Source: an uncultured Pseudoteredinibacter sp. (GTDB taxonomy: Bacteria; Pseudomonadota; Gammaproteobacteria; Pseudomonadales; Cellvibrionaceae). Taken from it: 64,000 nt of DNA. Shown piece by piece: positions 1-8,173 of the stretch. Below the pieces are notes generated by a model that worked only from the letters and a program-made list of their open reading frames with translations, was not told the origin of the DNA and made no database searches. The stretch covers positions 868,001 through 932,000 of the forward strand of contig NZ_CANMYE010000001.1 of assembly GCF_947502065.1 (NCBI RefSeq), read 5' to 3'. Both the position numbers and the translations under genes were made by a program. Every line of letters begins with the position of its first letter. The first letter of the stretch is position 1.

Positions 1-1869
1 TTGAATGGTGCAGACGTGTCACGTTCACGGGCTTCCTATTTTGAAGTATATGATATGGAGCGTGTAGAGGTCGTGAAGGGGCCGCAAGCTACTTTATTTG
101 GCACAGCTTCTTCGGTTGGCGCTATGAGTTTCTTTACTGCTAAGCCCGAACAAGATTTTTCAGCAGAGATTGGTATCGGCTTTGGTGATTATTCGGCTAG
201 AAAATACAGTGGCCATATCACTGGTGGCAGCGAGGTCTTACAGGGGCGCCTAGCTGTATTTGCCAAACAACGGGATGGCTACGTAGAGAATAACAGCGCT
301 GAAGATGATTTAAATGGCTATGACAGGCTTTCCTTTCGACCTAGCATTCGTTGGACTCCAAGCGACGATCTTAGCGTCGATATTGTTTATACCAAAGAGC
401 GCGCAACAGATCCAGGTACGGCTTTTTTAAATCAAAACCTAGTATTTAGCGATAATGCCGCATTGTCGGTTCCTGATAATAACATTCTGGGCTTGAACGA
501 TGTGGGAGTTGATAGAAACACCAAAGATATCAATGTTCGCGTCAGTTGGGATATGAACGATCAGCTAACGTTAAACTATATTGGTTCAAATCGTCGTTAT
601 GATTCACTGGAGGCCTTCGATGCAGATGGCATTCCACAGGAATTTTTAAACTTCTCAGAAGATGCCCATGGTGAGATTAATAGCCATGAGATGCGTTTAA
701 ATTTTCAAGGTGATCGATTAAGTGGCTTTGCGGGGGTATCACAATTTGAAGATGAAGCCGAGCAGCGTGTTGGTTATAGCGGAGACGAGTTTCTATTTTT
801 AGCCTGTGCCGGAGTTCTTCCTGGAGGTTGTCAAAGTCCTTCACCTATTAAGTTAGTTTATGAAGGTGAATACAAAAACAAGGCAGATAATCGTAGCCGT
901 TCTGTCTTTGGTGATATTAGTTATGCACTCAATGATCGCTTAGAGCTCAGCGCGGGCCTACGTTGGACGACAGAGGATCGTTGGTCGGCCTATAGTTCCA
1001 ACCTCCCGGTATCAGTACTGCTTCAACAAGCTACAACTTTACCATTGGATTTGTTTGCCGGCCGAATTCTCAACACCCAAGGGCAGCAGGTAGAAGGGGC
1101 GCTGGACGATCACTCGTTGTTACCAAGGTTGGCAATTAATTACGACTTAACTGAGGCGCACAGTGCTTATTTGACACTCTCCAAAGGCCAGCGCTCTAAA
1201 GTACTACAGATGGATACAGGCTCGCCGGTGAGTATTGACCCCGAGGAAGTTCGTAATTTCGAAGTGGGTATTAAAGGCTTTCTCGGTGGTGATGGCATAA
1301 GTTACAGCGCGGCAATTTTCTACCAAGATTATGAAAACTTCCGTGTACGTGTGCTCAATGACGGTGGTAATTTTGTTTCTGCAAGTGCGGGTAACGCCAC
1401 AAATATTGGTATTGAATTGGAAGGGCAATGGCAAATCAGCGAAGCCTTACGTCTATTCGGGAATATCGGCTACATCGACGCAAAGGTGGATGAGGATAAA
1501 AAGAATGGCGAATATGCGGGTAATCGCTTCCGCTTACAGCCTAAACTCAGTGGCGCTTTGGGCTATTTGGCCAGCTGGCCAGTCAGTGATCTGCTGTCCT
1601 TAACTTCATCCGCCACTTTAACGCATCGCTCGTCTGTGTTCTTTGATATCGCCAATACCTATGAAGAAGATGCCATTAGCCTGTTAAAGTTCAAAATAGG
1701 AATCGCCTCGAAAAGGGGGGATTGGTCTGTTGAGCTTTATGCCGATAATTTATTCGATAAAGAATACCTAATTGATGCGGGTAATACAGGCGCTTCTTTT
1801 GGCCTGCCAACCTATATTCAAGGCGCGCCAAGATCGTATGGCCTACAAATGCGAAAGAGCTTTAATTAA
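1..1869 (+). CDS. TonB-dependent outer-membrane receptor, 5' end outside window
   Basis: The open frame runs in from the window edge, so signal peptide, TonB box and most of the plug are missing. The visible part begins in the plug (VEVVKGPQATLFG, the typical plug motif followed by a TAKP segment) and continues through a full 22-strand-type beta barrel to a C-terminus ending in an aromatic residue region (MRKSFN), as expected for an outer-membrane barrel. Family role: energised uptake of a large or scarce substrate across the outer membrane. The substrate cannot be read from the sequence. A strong hairpin terminator follows at once, so it is the last gene of its transcript. Family assignment is secure; the ligand is unknown. 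Confidence 0.93.
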   Translation: MNGADVSRSRASYFEVYDMERVEVVKGPQATLFGTASSVGAMSFFTAKPEQDFSAEIGIGFGDYSARKYSGHITGGSEVLQGRLAVFAKQRDGYVENNSAEDDLNGYDRLSFRPSIRWTPSDDLSVDIVYTKERATDPGTAFLNQNLVFSDNAALSVPDNNILGLNDVGVDRNTKDINVRVSWDMNDQLTLNYIGSNRRYDSLEAFDADGIPQEFLNFSEDAHGEINSHEMRLNFQGDRLSGFAGVSQFEDEAEQRVGYSGDEFLFLACAGVLPGGCQSPSPIKLVYEGEYKNKADNRSRSVFGDISYALNDRLELSAGLRWTTEDRWSAYSSNLPVSVLLQQATTLPLDLFAGRILNTQGQQVEGALDDHSLLPRLAINYDLTEAHSAYLTLSKGQRSKVLQMDTGSPVSIDPEEVRNFEVGIKGFLGGDGISYSAAIFYQDYENFRVRVLNDGGNFVSASAGNATNIGIELEGQWQISEALRLFGNIGYIDAKVDEDKKNGEYAGNRFRLQPKLSGALGYLASWPVSDLLSLTSSATLTHRSSVFFDIANTYEEDAISLLKFKIGIASKRGDWSVELYADNLFDKEYLIDAGNTGASFGLPTYIQGAPRSYGLQMRKSFN

Positions 1870-1894
1870 AGGGCGTCATCAATTACTGAAGAGC

Positions 1895-1926
1895 CCCAAG
1901 TGCTGCTTGCAGCAGTACTTGGGTTT
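1895..1926 (+). terminator. Rho-independent-type terminator after the TonB receptor
   Basis: Arms CCCAAGTGCTGC (1895-1906) and GCAGTACTTGGG (1912-1923) pair over 12 positions with one G-U, loop TTGCA, followed by TTT. It lies 26 bases after the receptor stop. The T tract is short. Confidence 0.6.
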
Positions 1927-1970
1927 AACGATATTTCTATACAGTCCGCAGCCTGGATGAGCACTGTTTG

Positions 1971-2879
1971 ATGCGTATCTTGACCTTTGTTTCTTTGTCT
2001 CTAGCCATAGCGCTAGGGCTTAGTTTGATATTGATTTCCTATCTTTTGTATCCCGGTGAGGAAAGGGTAACAAAGGCTGATACCGAATTGTGGGCCAAAT
2101 GGAGTGGTGGATCTTTTGTTGTTGGGCATCGTGGTGCTCCAAAGCATTGCCCAGAGAATACAGCGCTTTGCTACCAGCTAGCCTTGGATCAAGGCGCAGA
2201 TGCCTTCGAAGCCGATCTTCAAGTGCTGGGTGACGGTAGCTTAGTTATCTTCCATGACGATAATATCAAGCGGCAGACGGGTATTGATCTGGATTTATCG
2301 GACCTAAGCTTAAGTGATTTTAAGCAGTACAATATGGCTTGGTATTTCGACCACGCTGCTAAAGGTGTCTACCCTTTCACAAAGCGAGCCGTTCAGGGCA
2401 TGAGCTTTAAAGAATTTTTGTCTTTATTTCCCAGTACCCCAATATTATTAGATATTAAACCGGAAAGTTTAGAGATGTCCCGGGCATTATTGGCGTTTAT
2501 TCCCAAAGAATTTTCGCCAGCGGATTATCAAAGAGTTTTTATTAAATCGAATAGTTTATGGCTGCCTCGCCAGCTAAGGCAGTTGTCGCCTCAGCCGCGG
2601 GTCGCTTTTTCGCGTTATGAACGCGCCTTACTACTTTTGTTTCCTTCTCTACTCAATGAGTTACCTGCCAGCTGGATTGATCTAGAACCACAGTATCATA
2701 GCGTCGAAATAAAATCCTGGGCCCGCTCAAAACATCATATTTTGAGTGCGAGCACTCTGGATACTACGGGGCAATTTGAGGCACTGAAAAATCAGCTCAA
2801 TGGGCAGCTTCCGGATGCTATCGTGACTAATCAGCCTGCTCAATTACGCAATTATCTTTCTGGGCTGGTAGAACAATAG
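1971..2879 (+). CDS. Glycerophosphodiester phosphodiesterase family protein, membrane-anchored
   Basis: GDPD-fold (TIM-barrel) enzyme of about 302 aa that hydrolyses glycerophosphodiesters to glycerol-3-phosphate and an alcohol. The N-terminus (residues 4-27) is one hydrophobic helix, so the catalytic domain is probably periplasmic and tethered. Visible active-site signature: HRGAPKHCPENT (His53, Arg54), EAD (Glu80, Asp82) and FHDD (His95), then a second-half LDIKPE motif. The ATG at 1971 is preferred over the overlapping TTG at 1968. It stands alone between the terminator and the next gene. GDPD families also include lysophospholipase-D-like members, so the exact lipid substrate is open. Confidence 0.85.
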   Translation: MRILTFVSLSLAIALGLSLILISYLLYPGEERVTKADTELWAKWSGGSFVVGHRGAPKHCPENTALCYQLALDQGADAFEADLQVLGDGSLVIFHDDNIKRQTGIDLDLSDLSLSDFKQYNMAWYFDHAAKGVYPFTKRAVQGMSFKEFLSLFPSTPILLDIKPESLEMSRALLAFIPKEFSPADYQRVFIKSNSLWLPRQLRQLSPQPRVAFSRYERALLLLFPSLLNELPASWIDLEPQYHSVEIKSWARSKHHILSASTLDTTGQFEALKNQLNGQLPDAIVTNQPAQLRNYLSGLVEQ

Positions 2880-2951
2880 GGCTGGTCAGTACATTACAGG
2901 GGCGGTTAGAATACCGATTAAGAGAACTCCACCCAGTGGTAACGACCAGCA

Positions 2952-3485
2952 ATGAACGATGTATTACAAAATTACCTGCGAGATAGGCCCGAGTTAAGCT
3001 ATGCCTTGTTGGTCAGCGTTGCTGAGCAGAGCTGTTATTTACTTGATCGTGACGCGAACGTTTTAGAGTCCTATTCGGTTTCAACGGCGCAGCGGGGTGT
3101 ATGCGCCCAAGAGGGCAGTTTTGGTACGCCAGTGGGCCTGCATTGTATTCGTGAGCGTATCGGTGCTGATATGCCGCTTGGGATGTGCTTTAAGGGTCGC
3201 CAAGCTACTGGAGAGATTGCGAGCATTGAAAATCAAGCCCCCCCATGTCGTACAGAGGGAGATTTCATCTTAAGCCGTATTATGTGGTTGGAAGGACTAG
3301 AGCCCGGTATTAACCAGGGGCATGGTATTGATTCTCATGCACGCTATATTTATATTCATGGCACCAATGAAGAATACCTAATAGGTCAAGCCGCCTCGCA
3401 TGGTTGTATTCGCATGCGAAACTCTGATGTTATAGAACTTTTTGATTTGCTAACAGAATACACGCCAGTGCTGATCCTGCCTTAA
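2952..3485 (+). CDS. L,D-transpeptidase (YkuD-domain) family protein
   Basis: 177 aa protein carrying the YkuD catalytic signature: IHGTNEE (His136) followed by SHGCIRM (His150, nucleophile Cys152). Such enzymes make 3-3 peptidoglycan cross-links or attach proteins to peptidoglycan in the periplasm. I see no signal peptide or membrane segment at the N-terminus (MNDVLQNYLRDRPELSYALL), which is odd for a periplasmic enzyme. The ATG at 2952 has no long in-frame upstream extension that I can see. It follows the GDPD gene by 72 bases and may share its transcript. Family is clear; location and substrate are uncertain. Confidence 0.85.
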   Translation: MNDVLQNYLRDRPELSYALLVSVAEQSCYLLDRDANVLESYSVSTAQRGVCAQEGSFGTPVGLHCIRERIGADMPLGMCFKGRQATGEIASIENQAPPCRTEGDFILSRIMWLEGLEPGINQGHGIDSHARYIYIHGTNEEYLIGQAASHGCIRMRNSDVIELFDLLTEYTPVLILP

Positions 3486-3692
3486 TATCATCGCCTTAAT
3501 ATCTAAAGTTCGCCTTATCTAAACGCACTTGTTCAGCTCAGCTTTGATTGGATTCTAGTGAAAGAGCATTCAATAGTATCACTCTTTGTTAACTGGCTCG
3601 GGCAGTATGTGCTAATGGGGCAGGGTGATTGCGCCAGGGATATTGCTGTGTACGGGTGCACAGCTTATTAGCTAGCAGATAAAGAGAATACG

Positions 3693-4625
3693 ATGACTGA
3701 AAAAGTTCTAATTGGCGATATAGGTGGTACTCATGCAAGGTTTGCCCTAGTGCAGACTGGTCAAACGGCATTAAGTGCATTGGTAACCTATCAGTGTGAC
3801 CATTTTGATAGCCTATATTCGGCGATACAATATTATTTGCGTGCTCATGGCGGTCAAGGTGTAAGCCGTTTATGCCTGGCGGTTCCAGGGCCTGTTAATC
3901 TGGATCAGATCCAACTTGTTAATAACCATTGGAGCTTTAGCCAGGAAGCTCTAGAGAGTAAGTTAAATCTGCCCTTGAAGTGTATTAACGATTTTGATGC
4001 TCAGGCTCTCTATGTCAAGCAGATTCCTGATAAGGAGTTGTTTTGGTTCGATGCTGTTAGACCAAGCGAAGAGCAGGGAAGCTGCCCCAGACTGGTGATT
4101 GGCGCTGGTACAGGTTTAGGCGTTTCTGCAATCATGCCTGGTGGCGAATTAGTACCATCAGAGGGCGGTCACATTGCTTTTGCGCCTTACGATGAGCACC
4201 AAATACGTATACTCAAAGTTCTACAGCGTCGCTTTAAGAGAGTATCAATAGAGCGTATCTTATCGGGCCCAGGGCTAGAAAATCTGTATTGGGCAAATTC
4301 GATATTACTCAATAAGGAACGTTGTAAGACCGCCCCCGAAATTACGGAAGGTGCTGAAAACGGCGACGAAATTGCGCGTAAAAGTATCGACGACTTCTTG
4401 GATATTTTTGCCGGTGTATGTGGAGACTTTGTGCTTTCAATGGGGGCATGGGATGGGGTTTATATTAGTGGGGGAATTATTCCTAAAATTAGACCTTTTT
4501 TGAGCCCTAGTCGCTTTAGGCAAAGGTTCATTTGCAAAGGAAGATTTACATCGGTTTGTTCAGAGATTCCCATTGCATTGCTAACCTCAAATGAACCAGG
4601 CTTGCGAGGCTGTGCACTGGCCTAG
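3693..4625 (+). CDS. glk: Glucokinase (Glk family), candidate glucosamine/glucose kinase of the sugar locus
   Basis: 310 aa, close to the usual 320 aa of E. coli-type ATP-dependent glucokinases. The phosphate-binding loop GDIGGTHARFAL starts at residue 8. The sugar-binding segment INDFDAQAL, the GAGTGLG adenosine motif and the EGGHIAFAP stretch (zinc-free Glk type) follow in the usual order, with YISGGI near the C-terminus. Known reaction: glucose + ATP to glucose-6-phosphate in the cytoplasm. Because the neighbours are a sugar permease, NagB and Pgi, I infer that it may also phosphorylate glucosamine; some glucokinases accept it, but specificity cannot be read here. A bidirectional terminator separates it from the convergent permease gene. 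Confidence 0.88.
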   Translation: MTEKVLIGDIGGTHARFALVQTGQTALSALVTYQCDHFDSLYSAIQYYLRAHGGQGVSRLCLAVPGPVNLDQIQLVNNHWSFSQEALESKLNLPLKCINDFDAQALYVKQIPDKELFWFDAVRPSEEQGSCPRLVIGAGTGLGVSAIMPGGELVPSEGGHIAFAPYDEHQIRILKVLQRRFKRVSIERILSGPGLENLYWANSILLNKERCKTAPEITEGAENGDEIARKSIDDFLDIFAGVCGDFVLSMGAWDGVYISGGIIPKIRPFLSPSRFRQRFICKGRFTSVCSEIPIALLTSNEPGLRGCALA

Positions 4626-4651
4626 AGAAAAGTGCTAGCCAATACTGAAAA

Positions 4652-4677
4652 GGCCGCCTCGAGGGCGGCCTTTTTTT
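4652..4677. terminator. Bidirectional terminator between glk and the convergent permease gene
   Basis: Perfect 7-bp GC stem GGCCGCC (4652-4658) / GGCGGCC (4664-4670) with loop TCGAG, followed by seven T, and preceded by four A, so it can serve both strands. Confidence 0.85.
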
Positions 4678-4736
4678 GGGGGGTACATTAAGCTTTGGAA
4701 AATTTAATCGTCTAGGTAAGCAATTGATTTTCCTGA

Positions 4737-6017
4737 TCAAGATTTACTGAATAGCGTCTTATTTTCTATGATCGGTTTTGCTTTTATGCTGACAAACAAA
4801 ATATACAGAAGTGGCACGATAATAAATAATGCCCCCGCCCGATAGCTTTCGCTGAAGTCAGTTATCGACCCGCATATAACCGGAACGAGTGCGCCTCCAG
4901 CGATGCCGGAGCATAGAATGCCCGCAAATGAGCCATGATTCTTGTCGAGAGAATTAAGCGCTAGTGACATAATCGCTGGAAACATCACTGAAAGGAAAAA
5001 CCCCATCGCACTGTAAGCCAATAAACTCTGTTGGGTTGATCCCCACAGGGCTAGGCAATAGCTGGCTAGTGAAATAAGGCAAAACACAGCCAAAACATAT
5101 CTGGCATTAAAGAGCTTCATCAAAAATAAGCCCACTACGCAGCCTAAAACCATAAATTGCCAGAAATTAGCAATCGCTGCGCTACCTTCGGTAATTGGGT
5201 CGAGATGATGGTATTCCTGTAAGAATAAGGACATGGTGGTGGTGATGCCAACTTCGGCACCAACGTAAGCCATAATGGCAAAGAAAAACAGCAATACCGT
5301 TTTATTCTTAAACATGCTGATACAAAGCGCAATACCACCGACACGCTCGTCATCTTTAAGCTCCACATGAGGAAAGCGATTTAGGGATACTGCCAGAATT
5401 AAAACCAGAGCCAAAAGTACAAATAACTGATACATGCTTATCCAAGACATTGGCTGGCCCGCAAGGCTGATCAGCTGCTCGCTGTTTTGGACCAAATCAG
5501 CTTGGCTGGCTAAATAGCTGTATATTTTAGGTGCAATCATGCCTCCACATGCAAAAACCAACTGCCCTAGCATAGAGTAAAATGCATAGTGTTCTTCGCC
5601 ACCAGAGACTCTCAGTAAGGGGTTTATAACCACTTGCAGTAAAGCCATGGCAGAGCCTATGCAAAATAAGGAAAACAGAACCACACTCATGCTGGGCAGA
5701 GTTGCTACTAGCAAACTACCAAGGGCCGCAATAAGTAAGGCAATTAACATTACTCTTTTTTCACCGAGTAGTTCGGTGAGCAGCCCAGCCGGGATAGACA
5801 TCACCCCGTAGGAAATAAAAAACGCAAATGGGAAAAACGCTGTAATGGTATTGCTTAGCTGAAAATCACTTTTTAACTGGGGGAATATAGGCCCCATAAT
5901 GCTGGTAATGAGGGCGATACTAAGAAAGGTGGCCATTACCAATAGCACAGAGCTAAGACTACGGCCGGTGTTATTAACTGTACCATCATGATGGATTTGT
6001 GTGAGATTTGTTTTCAT
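4737..6017 (-). CDS. MFS sugar permease, fucose/glucose/N-acetylglucosamine (FHS/NagP-like) family
   Basis: 426 aa with about 12 hydrophobic segments, typical of the fucose:H+ symporter family, which includes GluP and the NagP permeases of marine gammaproteobacteria. The family-like core FFISYGVMSIPAGLL followed by EKRV lies in the first third, the expected place of the TM2-TM3 loop. The likely role is proton-driven import of a monosaccharide (glucose, GlcNAc or glucosamine) across the inner membrane. It starts 65 bases after the GH9 gene on the same strand, so the two are probably co-transcribed: the hydrolase releases the sugar and the permease takes it in. Family is secure; the sugar is inferred from context. 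Confidence 0.85.
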   Translation of the reverse strand: MKTNLTQIHHDGTVNNTGRSLSSVLLVMATFLSIALITSIMGPIFPQLKSDFQLSNTITAFFPFAFFISYGVMSIPAGLLTELLGEKRVMLIALLIAALGSLLVATLPSMSVVLFSLFCIGSAMALLQVVINPLLRVSGGEEHYAFYSMLGQLVFACGGMIAPKIYSYLASQADLVQNSEQLISLAGQPMSWISMYQLFVLLALVLILAVSLNRFPHVELKDDERVGGIALCISMFKNKTVLLFFFAIMAYVGAEVGITTTMSLFLQEYHHLDPITEGSAAIANFWQFMVLGCVVGLFLMKLFNARYVLAVFCLISLASYCLALWGSTQQSLLAYSAMGFFLSVMFPAIMSLALNSLDKNHGSFAGILCSGIAGGALVPVICGSITDFSESYRAGALFIIVPLLYILFVSIKAKPIIENKTLFSKS

Positions 6018-6082
6018 GAGACACCTCTACAGCCGTTGCCAGCGCATCATTGGCTATTAACGGCTGAGTTGTTAAATTGAGT

Positions 6083-7948
6083 TTATTGGATTTGCGAATC
6101 GGCTTCGCTTTTCTCCATGGCGGTAATAGCTAGAACAAACCAGCTAGAATGCTGTAGCCATTGTTCAACCCAGCGCCAATTGTTATCTTCAGGGCCTTCT
6201 GCCCATCCGATACCACGTCCATTAGCTAGCTTGCTGGAACCGGTAATGCCATTGGATATGCCGCCTTTGACCATATCTCCGCCGCTTGGAGAATAGGGCG
6301 GGTTAGTTGATCCAAAACCGTAAAGCATGCAGATATTGTAGGGGTTACGTCCCAGTATCCAGTCAAGCTGATGTTGCGCAAAGCTGCTCAGCCTTGCTTT
6401 CAGTTTGCCTGACTCAGATGTATGTGTGTGGCGGCCAGCTTCTAGCGCGGCTGTGGCTAAAGAGGCTAGTCGTGCATTTTCTCCTTGCCACCAATAGCCT
6501 GTTTCATTTTTATGAGGCATAAAGAAGCCGCTTTGTTGTTTGGAGTATGCGCCTTTACCATAGATGTCTGAGTAGCTTTTATAGGTTTGACGAGGATAAT
6601 TAAAGGGGTTGTTAACCTCGAAATTTAATTGCAGTTGGTAATTAAGTTGCCGTTTTATAGTATTTAAAGTGGCTGTTCGTCGATCCGGATTTTCAGCAAA
6701 TGATAAATAGTCTGAAAGGGCTATGAGTGGCATGCCGGCTTCAACAGCATGGTAGTAGGGGCGATCTGTATTGTCGCTAATTAGCCAGCCTTCGGCGCTA
6801 AGGCGACGATTGATGCTATCCACTCGCAACTGCATGTGCTCAAAATATTGTTGTTTTTGGGTAACGCGGTAAAGTTCTGTCGCGGCAATTAGGGCCGTGT
6901 AATCATCAATTATATTTTCTTTGCCGTTGTCGCAGTACTTAAGGTTATTTAGCAGTAAGTGTGCGAATGCTCGTTCAGCGTCATTTAGATACTGATCAGC
7001 GCTAAACTCGCCTTGTACATTGAGTTCAACGCCTAGGGTTTTTGAAAGAGTGTACGCTCTGGCTAGGGCGGCTATCGCAATACCAGCACCTTCGCGGAAC
7101 GCTGCCTGATGATCTTTGGTAAGCTTACCCTCGAGGCCGACATAAGCGCTGACAAAACGTTGTGGGTTGCTTCCCCATTGATCAAAAACGGTTAAATAGA
7201 AGTAACCTTTAGGGTCTAAAATTCGATGTAAGTAATCTGCACCCCAAAGAACTTCTTCAAGTAGCTCTCTTTCAATTTTGTGCTTCCTATAAAGCTCAGG
7301 TAGAGTTTGATAAGATCGCGCGAGTGACCATGGTACGATTGCGCCCTGTTGTGGCGTTAGGAAGTTCGAGTAATTAAGGTGAGATAAATATTTGCCTGGA
7401 TCACCACCTGCGTCTTTCCAGCCACCCCAAACATTGACAACACGATCGCTGCCGTAAATCGGAATGTTCTTGTCTCTTTCATCGGTGTGACGATTCTCGC
7501 GGAAGTAATGCAAGATGGCAGGCATTATTTCTTTAAAATAAATACCGTCTTTAATCCTGATCGTAGTTTCAGTTGAAGTGATCTCTTGTCCGTCTTGCGC
7601 CATCGCGATGATTCGATATTCACCTTGCTTCTCTATACTGCTTAAATCCATGGTATAGAATAGTCGATCCTTAACCCATTCATTAATTTTAGTGGGGCCA
7701 AGAAACTTAGATTTCAATACTGAAATATCATTGTGAATAACTTCGTATGACTTTGCTTCTAGTGAAGAATCGATGGATAGCAATATATGTTTATTGCTTT
7801 TGCTAGTATAAGCGACTTGATTAGCGTATATCTGAATTTTCTGTTCGTTTACGCTGCTTTGATTAGCTGTTTTGCAGGCACACAGGATAAGGCATAGAGA
7901 ACAAAGCAAGCTCTGTCTAAAATAATTGCCTAGTAACATTTTTTTCAT
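6083..7948 (-). CDS. GH9 glycoside hydrolase lipoprotein, probable exo-beta-glucosaminidase type
   Basis: 621 aa. The N-terminus is a lipoprotein signal with lipobox LCAC (Cys25). An Ig-like CelD N-terminal domain spans roughly residues 37-130, then the (alpha/alpha)6 GH9 catalytic domain. The nucleophile-water motif is GGWKDAGGDPGKY (Asp179/Asp183), a variant of the cellulase DAGD motif. The C-terminal acid is probably Glu595 (WVEQWLQHSSW), and the segment LDWILGRNPYN is typical of the family. Cellulases of GH9 and the exo-beta-D-glucosaminidases described from Vibrio and Photobacterium share this fold. The DAGGD variant and the nearby nagB make the glucosaminidase branch likelier, but that is inference. 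It should act facing the periplasm, followed by the permease gene. Confidence 0.82.
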   Translation of the reverse strand: MKKMLLGNYFRQSLLCSLCLILCACKTANQSSVNEQKIQIYANQVAYTSKSNKHILLSIDSSLEAKSYEVIHNDISVLKSKFLGPTKINEWVKDRLFYTMDLSSIEKQGEYRIIAMAQDGQEITSTETTIRIKDGIYFKEIMPAILHYFRENRHTDERDKNIPIYGSDRVVNVWGGWKDAGGDPGKYLSHLNYSNFLTPQQGAIVPWSLARSYQTLPELYRKHKIERELLEEVLWGADYLHRILDPKGYFYLTVFDQWGSNPQRFVSAYVGLEGKLTKDHQAAFREGAGIAIAALARAYTLSKTLGVELNVQGEFSADQYLNDAERAFAHLLLNNLKYCDNGKENIIDDYTALIAATELYRVTQKQQYFEHMQLRVDSINRRLSAEGWLISDNTDRPYYHAVEAGMPLIALSDYLSFAENPDRRTATLNTIKRQLNYQLQLNFEVNNPFNYPRQTYKSYSDIYGKGAYSKQQSGFFMPHKNETGYWWQGENARLASLATAALEAGRHTHTSESGKLKARLSSFAQHQLDWILGRNPYNICMLYGFGSTNPPYSPSGGDMVKGGISNGITGSSKLANGRGIGWAEGPEDNNWRWVEQWLQHSSWFVLAITAMEKSEADSQIQ

Positions 7949-8098
7949 AGTGATTTCCTGACAGGCATAAGTAAGTTTGCGTCACTTCTTGTGCTGACTG
8001 CAATCAGAAACCATGAAACAGCAATAAGAAATCCAGCTAAGCCTAAAGCTATGTAGCCAGTAGAGCAAATATTCTTGTCCTGAAATAGAGTTATATTT

Positions 8099-8125
8099 AA
8101 AAAAAGCCAGCGGCAAAGCCGCTGG
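8099..8125 (-). terminator. Terminator of the TonB receptor gene, upstream of the GH9 gene
   Basis: Read on the minus strand: an 8-bp perfect stem (arms at 8118-8125 and 8107-8114, CCAGCGGC/GCCGCTGG) with a 3-base loop, then a run of seven T (A run 8099-8105 on plus). It lies between the receptor stop and the GH9 start, so receptor mRNA should exceed GH9-permease mRNA. Confidence 0.85.
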
Positions 8126-8173
8126 AAAGGACACCAAGTTTTATGGTCTTCCAGGAGGGAAGCTGTATTTAAC

